DNA of 17,780 bases, taken from positions 1 through 17,780 of the forward strand of contig JBBDWJ010000241.1 of NCBI GenBank assembly GCA_040902925.1, given 5' to 3'. This DNA comes from JBBDWJ01 sp040902925. Lineage in GTDB: Bacteria > Acidobacteriota > Terriglobia > Bryobacterales > UBA6623. The position numbers and the translations under genes were made by a program. Positions 1-6,434 of the stretch are shown in pieces (position 1 is the stretch's first letter; the number at the start of each line of letters is the position of its first letter). Below the pieces are notes generated by a model. That model did no database searches, was not told where the DNA came from, and saw only the letters and a program-made list of their open reading frames with translations.

Positions 1-1
1 C

Positions 2-424
2 CAGGAGATTTTTCCTGACCGGCACGCTGATCTCACACTGGATCTGATCGACACGGTGCGCGAATCATTTGGCGAGGAAGGCCTGCAGCGGCTGGTGCAG
101 GCTCGGGCGCGGCGGCAAGCGGAAGCCTACAGCCAACTGCTTCCAGCGGCGGGCGCTCCGCTCAAGAAACGCGTCGAGGCGCTGGCGCGGCAGCGAAACG
201 CTGAAGGCTACATGGCCGAATGTGTCCCGGAAAGCCGCGGCGCCTTTCTGCTCATCGAACATAACTGCCCGATCTGCGAAGCCGCGAAAAGCTGCACTGG
301 GCTGTGTCAGGCCGAACTGGACGTGTTTCGCCAGTCGCTGGGGGAGGATGTGAGCGTCGAACGGACCCAGCACCTGCTCAGCGGCGGGGAACGCTGCGCC
401 TATCGAATCCGCAAAAGCGAGTGA
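2..424 (+). CDS. SufR-like transcriptional regulator, C-terminal part (5' truncated by window)
   Basis: The reading frame is open from base 2, so the gene starts before the window; the GTG at 56 is internal. About 140 residues are visible. The part shown is helical and charged, followed by a cysteine cluster: HNCPIC, then two more cysteines within ten residues, then a last cysteine in GGERCAYRI near the end (bases about 262-400). This matches the C-terminal half of the ArsR/DeoR-like regulators of COG2345 and SufR type. In those the N-terminal winged helix binds DNA and the cysteines can hold an Fe-S cluster, repressing suf genes. The DNA-binding half is not visible, so the SufR assignment rests on the cysteines alone. 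The neighbouring suf genes would lie to the left. The gene ends 10 bases before the convergent stop of the YmdB-type gene. Confidence 0.72.
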   Translation, partial: QEIFPDRHADLTLDLIDTVRESFGEEGLQRLVQARARRQAEAYSQLLPAAGAPLKKRVEALARQRNAEGYMAECVPESRGAFLLIEHNCPICEAAKSCTGLCQAELDVFRQSLGEDVSVERTQHLLSGGERCAYRIRKSE

Positions 425-434
425 TTCTTACGAT

Positions 435-1214
435 CTACGCTTCGCGGCAGGAATACCTCTCGATCGACAGTGCCCGCCCGGTCGTTTCATCGATATCGAC
501 GATCACCGAGTTGAGGCGTACGTCATCCACCGCCGGTTCAAATCGCGCCGGCTGACCGGTCAGGAAACGCCGCAGCGAGCCCACCTTATCCATGCCGATG
601 ACCGAGTCATGCGGCCCGGTCATGCCGACGTCGGTGATATACGCCGTGCCGCCCGGCAGCACGCGCTCATCCGCCGTTGTGACGTGCGTGTGCGTTCCCA
701 CCATGGCCGACACGCGGCCATCCAAATGCCACCCGAAGGCGATTTTTTCGCTGGTTACTTCGGCGTGGAAGTCGACGAACCGGACGCGGATATCGGCATC
801 GAGATTTTCGAGCATCGTGTCCACGGTGCGAAACGGGCATTCGATCGCCGGCAGATAGGTACGCCCTTGGAGGTTGAGCACGGCAAAGCGCACCCCCGCG
901 GGCGTGCTTCCGACATAGAGCCCGCTGCCCGGCGCCTTGGGGTAATTGGCGGGGCGCAGCAGGCGGGGTTGGGTTGGAAAGTAGTCGAAGATCGCTTTCT
1001 TGTCCCAGATATGGTTGCCCGAAGTCAGCACGTGCGCGCCGGCGTCCAGCAACTGCTCGGCCAGATCGGGCGTCACGCCGAAACCCGCGGCGGAGTTCTC
1101 GCAGTTAACAACGACAAGGTCGATATGACGCGCTGAGACGATGCCTTCGAGCCGGTCGGTGAAGACGCGGCGGCCGGGGCGGCCTACAATGTCGCCGACG
1201 AAAAGAATTCGCAT
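435..1214 (-). CDS. ymdB: YmdB/TIGR00282-family metallophosphoesterase
   Basis: 259 residues, normal for the family. Metal-binding motifs of the calcineurin-like fold are in order: GDIVGRPGRR (Asp8), NCEN (Glu39, Asn40), SGNHIWDK (Asn67, His68), DFHAE (His150) and GTHTHV (His175, His177). Bacillus YmdB hydrolyses 2',3'- and 3',5'-cyclic nucleotides and affects RNA turnover, motility and biofilm formation; whether this protein has the same substrate is inferred. The ATG start has GGAG a few bases upstream. The gene is the last of the zapB-like/zapA/ymdB set. In many bacteria rny (RNase Y) lies between zapA and ymdB; here the gap is only 118 bases and rny is absent. Confidence 0.88.
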   Translation of the reverse strand: MRILFVGDIVGRPGRRVFTDRLEGIVSARHIDLVVVNCENSAAGFGVTPDLAEQLLDAGAHVLTSGNHIWDKKAIFDYFPTQPRLLRPANYPKAPGSGLYVGSTPAGVRFAVLNLQGRTYLPAIECPFRTVDTMLENLDADIRVRFVDFHAEVTSEKIAFGWHLDGRVSAMVGTHTHVTTADERVLPGGTAYITDVGMTGPHDSVIGMDKVGSLRRFLTGQPARFEPAVDDVRLNSVIVDIDETTGRALSIERYSCREA

Positions 1215-1249
1215 GCTTCTCCGTTACGCGGTCCCCGGTGCTTGGCAGG

Positions 1250-1299
1250 GAAAAACCCAACAGCTCGGGAGGGTGGATTGCTCGGGCAGGTTGCCGAGG
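1250..1299 (-). terminator. Weak hairpin pair with U-tract between zapA and ymdB
   Basis: On the minus strand a first hairpin (arms 1293-1298 and 1281-1287, CTCGGC/GCCCGAG with one bulged base) is followed by a small stem CCCGA/TTGGG with loop GCTG (arms 1265-1269 and 1256-1260) and five T (1251-1255). This could be a weak intrinsic terminator or attenuator reducing ymdB transcription. The stem is short and contains a G-U pair. zapA is also a common neighbour of 6S RNA, but the gap is too short for a normal 6S RNA and I do not recognise its central bubble. Confidence 0.28.
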
Positions 1300-1332
1300 C
1301 GCAGCCAATGGGAATCAAGCGGGGCTGGAATT

Positions 1333-1653
1333 CTAGCGGCCCGCCGCCAACGACGCCCCGTCGCGGCCCACTTCGATCTCATCCAGCAGGGAAACCAAGC
1401 GGTCGCTCTTGGCCGCTACCTGAGTTTTGTAGCGAGCGTGCTGCTCTTGGAGACGCAGGTACTCATCCGCGACATGCAGGGCGGCCAGCACCGCCACCCG
1501 AAAGCTGTCGGCGGTCGCCATCTGGTTGGCGATGGCGTTCATCCGATCGTCCACCAGGCGCGCCACACGCCGGGCGTATTCGGGATCTTCGCTGCCGCGC
1601 AGATGATAGACTTGCCCGAAAATCTGTACCTGCGTTCCTTTGCTTTGCGGCAT
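1333..1653 (-). CDS. zapA: Cell division protein ZapA
   Basis: 106 residues. The N-terminal part has the ZapA signature: a short beta segment (VQIFGQVYHLRGSEDPEYARRVARLVDDRM), then a long helix with LAALHVADEYLRL, and a charged coiled-coil end. ZapA binds FtsZ filaments in the cytoplasm and bundles them at the division site. ATG start at 1653 with a GAGG about ten bases upstream. It follows the small coiled-coil gene at 1742-2017 with an 88-base gap and precedes ymdB. The pheT-zapA order is common in bacteria, which supports the call. The last dozen residues (RDGASLAAGR) look unstructured. Confidence 0.88.
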   Translation of the reverse strand: MPQSKGTQVQIFGQVYHLRGSEDPEYARRVARLVDDRMNAIANQMATADSFRVAVLAALHVADEYLRLQEQHARYKTQVAAKSDRLVSLLDEIEVGRDGASLAAGR

Positions 1654-1741
1654 GACAGTACCTCGGAAGGAGTCTCTAACCCGCTTGTCCGAGAGCAGCC
1701 GGGCTGGACTGCTGCGCCGAAAAGAATCCGGACCCGAAAAC

Positions 1742-2017
1742 CTACAGCGACTCGATTCTGCCTAGCAAGGTTTCGATGCGCGCGCGAACCTTGTTGCGCT
1801 CGTTGCGCAGCTCTTCGATCTCGACTTGCAGGCGGATGATCTTTTCATCCTGCTCGGAAACGATGCTCTCGAGCCGAGCCGCGGTCTGCTCCGCGGATTG
1901 CTGCGCGCGGCGAGCTTCGGCAAAGCGATCCGCGATGCCTTGGATGCGTTCCTCGAGCTCCAACAGGGAATCGAAATTGTCGACTGCGGACTGGGAAGTC
2001 GTGGTCTCGGGTTCCAT
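1742..2017 (-). CDS. Small coiled-coil protein, ZapB-like
   Basis: 91 residues with no signal peptide or membrane segment. After a polar N-terminus (1-13) nearly the whole protein is predicted coiled coil: LLELEERIQGIADRF, then repeated heptads rich in Glu, Arg and Gln to the end (IETLLGRIESL). Size and composition resemble ZapB, the coiled-coil partner of ZapA, and the gene sits directly upstream of zapA in the same orientation. The function is inferred from position and fold only; low-complexity coiled coils match many families by chance. ATG start at 2017; the ribosome binding site is weak. The 111 bases before it contain the pheT terminator and possibly a promoter for zapB-like/zapA/ymdB, though no good -35/-10 pair is visible. 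Confidence 0.7.
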   Translation of the reverse strand: MEPETTTSQSAVDNFDSLLELEERIQGIADRFAEARRAQQSAEQTAARLESIVSEQDEKIIRLQVEIEELRNERNKVRARIETLLGRIESL

Positions 2018-2109
2018 GATTCTCGTTCAGCCTGCCCCTTATCCTATCGCAGATTTCGCGTAGGCTTTCAGAAATAGCGTAAACAGGAGTGGCAAAGGCT
2101 ACGGCTGCC

Positions 2110-2129
2110 AAAACGCCCGAAGGGGGCGT
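2110..2129 (-). terminator. Intrinsic terminator overlapping the pheT stop codon
   Basis: On the minus strand the perfect stem ACGCCC/GGGCGT (2124-2129 and 2113-2118) closes a five-base loop and runs into TTTT (2113-2110). The first arm begins inside the TGA stop codon of pheT. The GC-rich stem with a U-run is a standard intrinsic terminator, though the U-run is short. It probably separates the rpmI-rplT-pheST unit from the zapB-like/zapA/ymdB unit, or lets only part of the transcription through. Confidence 0.5.
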
Positions 2130-4162
2130 CAGGACCGCAGCTCGACGCCGAGTTTCTTGCGCAAATCCTGGATGATCTGCTCGGCGTGGCGGTTGACTTC
2201 GTCGTCGGTAAAGCTCTCGGCCGAACGCTGCCAGGTCGCCCGCAGAAGCAGACTGTAGCGCCCCTCGGGAACCTGGGCGCCGCTGAAGATTTCGACCGGC
2301 TCGAGAGCGGTCAACTCCGGGTGGCGGCCTACCGCCGCGCGCACTTCCTCGAAAGCGACCCCTTCGGGAACCAGCAACGAGAAATCGCGGGAGACCGCGG
2401 GGACACGCGACAGTGCACGGTGCTGGGGCCGCCGGAAGCCAAGCTTGTAGAGGCGGTCGAGCTGCACCTCGGCGATAAAGACGGGCTGGCGCAGCTTACG
2501 CGAGGCGGCCAGTTTCGGGTCCAACTCGCCCAGATAGGCGACGACGGAGCCGTCCGCCACTACGCGGGCGGCGCGCCCAGCGGCGTAGTAAGGCGGCAGC
2601 TCGCGCGCTTCGAAGCTCAGTTGATGGATCTCGAAGGCGGTCAGAAACTGTGCCAAGTCCGCCTTGAACTCATAGAAATCGTACGGCTTGCCGGGCTCAC
2701 TGAACGTCCGCGGGCGGGCCAGTCCGGTGGCGCCGAGCGTCAGGACGGGCGGTTCCTGAAAGCCGCTGTCTTCGCTGCGATAGAGCCGCCCGATCTCGAC
2801 CAACCGGACGCTCGACTCATTACGGTTCAGATTCCATTCGAGCGCCTTCAGCATCGGCGGGACGGCCGTATTCCGCATCACGTCCCACAGTTCCGACACC
2901 GGGTTGCGAAGCCGCACCGCCGGCCAAGCGCCGAACTCCTCGGCCTCTTCGGTCGAGATAAACGAGTAGGCGATCGTCTCGTTGTACCCCAGCGCGCGGG
3001 CGATGTTGCGCAGCCGCGTCTCTTCTTCGCTAAGCGGGGCCGGTTCGGCTGGCACGCCCAGCGCGGGCAGCTTGGGCGCGAACTGGTCGTAGCCGTAGAC
3101 CCTGGCCACTTCTTCGATGACGTCTACCTCGCGATTCACGTCGAGGCGGTAGGATGGCACCTTCACTTCCCAGCCGCCAGTGTTCGGGGCGATGCCGAAT
3201 CCCAGCGCGCGCAGGATGCGCTCCACTTCCTCTGCGGGGACCGCCAGGCCCAACAGGCGCTCGATAGCGCCGCTGCGCAAGAGGACATTCCGCGGCGTAT
3301 GCGGCTGGGGGTGCGCGTCCAGACAACCTCGCAGCACGGTTCCGGCGCTGACCTGACTCAGCATTCCGGCGATACGATCGGCCGCGAACACCGTCGCCTC
3401 GCGGTCGGCGCCGCGCTCGAAGCGGTGCGACGCTTCGGTATGCATCCCGAAATACCGCGACGTGCGGCGGATCGAGCCGGGGTCGAACCAGGCGCTTTCG
3501 ATCAGCACATTCTGCGTGGAGTCGGAAATCTCGCATTCGAGGCCGCCCATGACGCCCGCCAGGGCAACCGCGCGCATGGCGTCGGCGATCACCAGATGGT
3601 CGCTCGAAAGGGTGCGGTCCACGCCATCGAGCGTACGCAGCACCTCTCCCGCTTTTGCGCGCCGCACAATGATCTTCGATTCATCGAGCAGGTCGAGATC
3701 GAAGGCGTGCGTCGGGTGGCCGACCTCGAGCAGGACGTAGTTGGTGAGGTCGGCGATGTTGTTGATGCTGCGGACGCCGCACAGCTCGAGCCGGCGGCGG
3801 ATCCAGTCGGGCGAGGGTTTTACCTCGACGCCGAGAACCACGCGGCCGGAATACCGCGGGCAAAGGTCCGGATCCGCGATCTCGATCGATGCCTTCGAGG
3901 AGGCGGCCGGCTCCGCCTCGAGAACATCCGTTTTAGGCAGGCGCAGCGGGCGTTGAAAAATTGAGGCGATCTCGCGCGCCATCCCCAGATGGTTCATCGC
4001 GTCTGGCCGGTTGCTGGTGATGTCGAACTCGAGGATCGTTTCGCCTTGCTCCTCGATCACCGCATCGACGGCCATGCCCGCCATGGTGAGCTCGTGGGCC
4101 AATCCATCCGGATACTCGGGGATGTCCACGAACTCCTGCAGCCAACTGAGTAGGATTCGCAT
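2129..4162 (-). CDS. pheT: Phenylalanine-tRNA ligase beta subunit, short form without OB domain
   Basis: 677 residues; the usual bacterial chain is about 790-800. The N-terminus MRILLSWLQEFV and the TMAGMAVD motif (26-33) are present, but only about a dozen residues later comes ITSNRPDAMNHLGMAREIA (48-66). In the standard enzyme roughly 100 residues of EMAP/OB-fold tRNA-binding domain lie between these two motifs. The B3/B4 editing region follows, then B5 (about 287-365, with VPSYRLDVNREVDVIEEVARVYGY), the catalytic-like core and a complete C-terminal FDX-ACB domain (about 582-677). It forms the alpha2-beta2 synthetase with PheS, which charges tRNA-Phe. ATG start at 4162, 13 bases after pheS. 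The frame is intact, so the loss looks like a clean domain absence, not decay. Confidence 0.95.
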   Translation of the reverse strand: MRILLSWLQEFVDIPEYPDGLAHELTMAGMAVDAVIEEQGETILEFDITSNRPDAMNHLGMAREIASIFQRPLRLPKTDVLEAEPAASSKASIEIADPDLCPRYSGRVVLGVEVKPSPDWIRRRLELCGVRSINNIADLTNYVLLEVGHPTHAFDLDLLDESKIIVRRAKAGEVLRTLDGVDRTLSSDHLVIADAMRAVALAGVMGGLECEISDSTQNVLIESAWFDPGSIRRTSRYFGMHTEASHRFERGADREATVFAADRIAGMLSQVSAGTVLRGCLDAHPQPHTPRNVLLRSGAIERLLGLAVPAEEVERILRALGFGIAPNTGGWEVKVPSYRLDVNREVDVIEEVARVYGYDQFAPKLPALGVPAEPAPLSEEETRLRNIARALGYNETIAYSFISTEEAEEFGAWPAVRLRNPVSELWDVMRNTAVPPMLKALEWNLNRNESSVRLVEIGRLYRSEDSGFQEPPVLTLGATGLARPRTFSEPGKPYDFYEFKADLAQFLTAFEIHQLSFEARELPPYYAAGRAARVVADGSVVAYLGELDPKLAASRKLRQPVFIAEVQLDRLYKLGFRRPQHRALSRVPAVSRDFSLLVPEGVAFEEVRAAVGRHPELTALEPVEIFSGAQVPEGRYSLLLRATWQRSAESFTDDEVNRHAEQIIQDLRKKLGVELRS

Positions 4163-4175
4163 TTCCGGAACCGCA

Positions 4176-5252
4176 CTATCGGAACTGGCGGAGGAACCGC
4201 ACGTCCCCCTGGAACAGGATCTGAATGTCGTCGATGTCGTACTTCAGCAGCGCAAAGCGGTCGAGGCCGATACCGGCGGCGAACCCGCTGTAGCGGTCGG
4301 GGTCGTACCCGACGTGCCGGAAGACCTCGGGGTCAATCATGCCGCAGCCGAGCACTTCGATGAAGCCGGTCTGCTTGCAGATGCGGCAGCCTCGGCCGGC
4401 GCAGAAAATGCAGGTGATATCCACCTCGGCGCTCGGCTCGGTGAACGGGAAAAAACTTGGCCGGAAGCGCGTCTTGATATCCGGCCCGAAGAATTTTTTC
4501 AGAAAGTGGTCGAGCGTGCCCTTGAGATCGCGGAAGGTGACGTTCTCGCCTACCGCGAAGATTTCGAGCTGGTGAAACATCGGGCTGTGCGTCGAGTCGG
4601 GCGCGTCATGCCGGTAGACTTTCCCCGCCACGGCGTAGCGGAGCGGCGGCTTGCGGCTCTCCATGATGCGCACTTGAATGGGCGAGGTGTGCGTGCGCAA
4701 CAGCATCTGGTCGGTGACGAAGATGGTGTCCATCTCGTCGACCGCCGGATGGTCTTTTGGGAAGCCCAGCGCCTCGAAGTTGTAGTAGAAGCTCTCGATT
4801 TCGGGGCCTTCGGCGACAGAGTATCCCAGCCCGCGGAAGATGTAGAGCATCTCCTCGAGGACCATGCGAACCGGATGGCGCGCGCCGATCTCTCGCGCCG
4901 GCCCGGGCAGCGTCACATCGAGCTTCTCGCCGGCGTCGATGGAAGAATCGATTTTTTCTTTCAGCTCGGCGAGGCTGGCTTCCAGGCGGGCTTTGGTTTC
5001 GTTTTGCAGACGCCCGACGTCGCGCTTGAGCTCGCGCGGCGCGGCTTTGAGCCAGTTGTCGTTGGTCGAGGCGAGCAGGCCGTTCTTGCGCCCCAACCAG
5101 CGGTCGCGCAGGTGCTTGAACTGCTCCTGATTCGAAACCGCAGCCTTTTCGGCTTCGAAGCTGGAACGCAGCTCCTGGTAGAGGGTTTCGACAGATTCGC
5201 CGGCCGCCAACAAATCGGTCAACTTGGCCGCGGTTTTTTCGTCGATCGCCAT
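4176..5252 (-). CDS. pheS: Phenylalanine-tRNA ligase alpha subunit
   Basis: 358 residues, normal length. The N-terminal coiled coil (about 1-100) is followed by the class II catalytic core: motif 2 region with YRHDAPDSTHSPMFHQLE (about 208-226), FPFTEPSAEVDI (about 265-276), a zinc-ribbon-like CxxC-CxxC segment CIFCAGRGCRIC (about 279-291) followed by GFIEVLGCGM, and motif 3 GIGLDRFALL (about 326-335). It activates phenylalanine and transfers it to tRNA-Phe together with PheT. ATG start at 5252, 15 bases after the rplT stop and 13 bases before pheT, so it is clearly co-transcribed with both. Confidence 0.97.
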   Translation of the reverse strand: MAIDEKTAAKLTDLLAAGESVETLYQELRSSFEAEKAAVSNQEQFKHLRDRWLGRKNGLLASTNDNWLKAAPRELKRDVGRLQNETKARLEASLAELKEKIDSSIDAGEKLDVTLPGPAREIGARHPVRMVLEEMLYIFRGLGYSVAEGPEIESFYYNFEALGFPKDHPAVDEMDTIFVTDQMLLRTHTSPIQVRIMESRKPPLRYAVAGKVYRHDAPDSTHSPMFHQLEIFAVGENVTFRDLKGTLDHFLKKFFGPDIKTRFRPSFFPFTEPSAEVDITCIFCAGRGCRICKQTGFIEVLGCGMIDPEVFRHVGYDPDRYSGFAAGIGLDRFALLKYDIDDIQILFQGDVRFLRQFR

Positions 5253-5267
5253 CTCCGCAACTCCATC

Positions 5268-5786
5268 CTACTCGTCGGAAGGTTTGGAGGCGGGAGCGGA
5301 CTCTTCCTCGGCGGCAGGCTGGTTCGCGGCTGGCTTTTCGTCCTCGCCGGCCGCTGCTTTGGCTTTGGCCGGTTTGGCCTTGGCGGGCTTAGCTTCCGCG
5401 GCGGGTTTAGGCGCCGGTGCGGTCACCGGCAGTCCCAATGCGGTTTGTGCCGCAGCCGCCAATTGTTGGAAGGACGCCGGATCGTGCACCGCCATCTCCG
5501 CCAGCATCTTGCGGTTGACCTCGATGCCAGCCGCCTTCAGCCCGTGCATCAGACGGCTGTAGGAAAGCCCTAAATTGCGCGAGGCGGCGCTAATGCGGAT
5601 GATCCACAGCGAGCGAAAGTCGCGCTTTTTGAGCTTGCGGCCGACGTATGCGAACTTCTCGGCGCGGTCAACCGCTTCTTTGGCATAGCGGTAAAGCTTG
5701 CTCTTGGCTTGGAAATAACCCTTCGCCTTGCCGAGGATCTTCTTACGGCGTTGGCGGCGTTTAGTACCGCGTGTTACTCGGGGCAC
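5268..5786 (-). CDS. rplT: Large ribosomal subunit protein L20 with a long C-terminal tail
   Basis: 172 residues against about 118 for standard L20. Residues 1-120 are a complete L20: MPRVTRGTKRRQRRKKILG, GRKLKKRDFRSLWIIRI (50-65), NLGLSYSRLMHGLK. L20 binds 23S rRNA early in assembly and can repress its own operon in some bacteria. Residues 121-172 form an added tail rich in Ala, Pro, Lys and Glu, with a KPAKA motif repeated and an acidic end (EEESAPASKPSDE). Such disordered tails occur on ribosomal proteins of some phyla; its role is unknown. The start is GTG with a good GGAGGAAA site just upstream. The 89-base gap to rpmI shows no terminator. Confidence 0.95.
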   Translation of the reverse strand: MPRVTRGTKRRQRRKKILGKAKGYFQAKSKLYRYAKEAVDRAEKFAYVGRKLKKRDFRSLWIIRISAASRNLGLSYSRLMHGLKAAGIEVNRKMLAEMAVHDPASFQQLAAAAQTALGLPVTAPAPKPAAEAKPAKAKPAKAKAAAGEDEKPAANQPAAEEESAPASKPSDE

Positions 5787-5875
5787 GGTTTCCTCCTGGT
5801 TGGGTCAAATCAGCAGCTTTTGCGCAGCGGCGAAACAGGCACGTGCCACGGGCGCTGTCCGCTCGCTAAGGGGCG

Positions 5876-6070
5876 TTAGACGGAGATCATTCCCCGTATC
5901 GCCTTTTCCATCGTTGGGCTTACCAACGCGCTCTTGCGCAGATGCCGCTTTCGTTTGGTCGACTTCTTGGTCAGAATGTGGTTTTTTAGCGAATGGCTTC
6001 GTTTGACCTTGCCGGAGCCGGTCAGCTTGAAGCGCTTGCTTGCGCCACGATGCGATTTCAGTTTAGGCAC
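5876..6070 (-). CDS. rpmI: Large ribosomal subunit protein L35
   Basis: 64 residues, the normal length. The sequence is typical: MPKLKSHRGASKRFKLTGSG, the basic SHSLKNHILTKKSTKRKRHLRK stretch, and a short C-terminal helix. It is a structural protein of the large subunit. The start codon is GTG at 6070, preceded seven bases upstream by GGAGGAA, which fixes the start. It is the first gene of the rpmI-rplT-pheS-pheT unit. The usual upstream partner infC (IF-3) is missing: the next same-strand gene, 364 bases away, is a cation antiporter. Confidence 0.96.
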   Translation of the reverse strand: MPKLKSHRGASKRFKLTGSGKVKRSHSLKNHILTKKSTKRKRHLRKSALVSPTMEKAIRGMISV

Positions 6071-6084
6071 AGGTTATTCCTCCG

Positions 6085-6105
6085 GCGCCTGACGAAGACA
6101 GACGC
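6085..6105 (-). promoter_or_regulatory. Hairpin abutting the rpmI ribosome binding site
   Basis: On the minus strand GCGTCTG (6099-6105) pairs with CAGGCGC (6085-6091) around a seven-base loop, giving a 7-bp stem with one G-U pair. The stem ends directly next to the GGAGG of the rpmI ribosome binding site (6077-6083), so it could affect initiation, for example as an L20 target. That role is inference. Confidence 0.35.
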
Positions 6106-6124
6106 ACACTCTCCGCTATAGAAG

Positions 6125-6165
6125 AAAAAATCCCGAAAGGTGTTGGCTGGAAAGTGCCTTCTCGG
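6125..6165 (-). terminator. Hairpin with U-tract in the rpmI leader (possible attenuator)
   Basis: On the minus strand CCGAGAAGG (6157-6165) pairs with CCTTTCGG (6133-6140) with one bulged G and a 16-base loop. It is followed by GA and six T (6130-6125). The shape fits an intrinsic terminator. It lies only a few bases after the transcription start expected from the -10 at 6176-6181, and before the rpmI ribosome binding site, so it could attenuate the operon or stop read-through from the antiporter gene upstream. No leader peptide rich in Phe is visible between the promoter and the hairpin. Confidence 0.45.
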
Positions 6166-6175
6166 AAGCTGTTTC

Positions 6176-6205
6176 AGTATAGCATCGGGGCCGGGGCGAT
6201 GGACA
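6176..6205 (-). promoter_or_regulatory. Candidate sigma-70 promoter with extended -10 for rpmI-rplT-pheST
   Basis: The minus strand reads TGCTATACT at 6184-6176, an extended -10 (TG-N-TATACT) differing from TATAAT at one base. The best -35 at 18-bp spacing is TGTCCA (6205-6200), a poor match, which is usual for extended -10 promoters. Transcription would start near 6169, giving a leader of about 100 nucleotides before rpmI. Confidence 0.5.
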
Positions 6206-6349
6206 GGCGGCATTTTGGCAAGGCGCTGGCTATTTTCCGCACCGGGCCGCCGGGCGCGGGCCGAAGAACTGCCTACGGACCGCCGGGCTGGCGAAGTCAT
6301 TGATTCCGTTAGCGATTTATCCCTGGGCCGGTGGGAGCGGCGGACCCGC

Positions 6350-6387
6350 GGTTCAGGGGCGCAAAATGCCGGCCGGCGCTCTGAACC
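6350..6387. repeat. Inverted repeat after the antiporter gene
   Basis: GGTTCAG (6350-6356) and CTGAACC (6381-6387) form a perfect 7-bp inverted repeat around a 24-base GC-rich centre. It lies about 50 bases downstream of the antiporter stop codon. There is no U-run on either strand, so it is not a standard terminator; it may act as a 3' mRNA structure. Confidence 0.3.
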
Positions 6388-6434
6388 AGGCCGCGGTTGG
6401 AACGGGCGCGGTTTCGAATCGGAGCGAATCAGCG

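Larger units (their letters stand above)
6071..6434 (-). other. Gene-free region: rpmI leader and antiporter 3' flank
   Basis: This 364-base stretch has no convincing gene. From the rpmI side it holds the ribosome binding site, a hairpin touching it (6085-6105), a hairpin with U-tract (6125-6165) and an extended -10 promoter (6176-6184). Further out is an inverted repeat GGTTCAG/CTGAACC (6350-6356 and 6381-6387) about 50 bases beyond the antiporter stop, without a U-tract. The remainder shows nothing recognisable. Confidence 0.6.

Noticed and set aside
1215..1332. 6S RNA between zapA and ymdB
   Set aside because: The gap is 118 bases, shorter than a typical 6S RNA, and I cannot draw the closing stem and central bubble. 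A covariance model search would settle it.
2186..3964. 592-codon open frame on the plus strand opposite pheT
   Set aside because: Antisense shadow of a GC-rich gene: it has no recognisable domain, its composition is Arg/Gln/His-rich, and the minus-strand frame is an unmistakable PheT.
4011..5573. 520-codon plus-strand open frame opposite pheS and rplT
   Set aside because: It crosses two real genes and two intergenic gaps and has a low-complexity Gly/Phe-rich end complementary to the L20 tail; no family resemblance.
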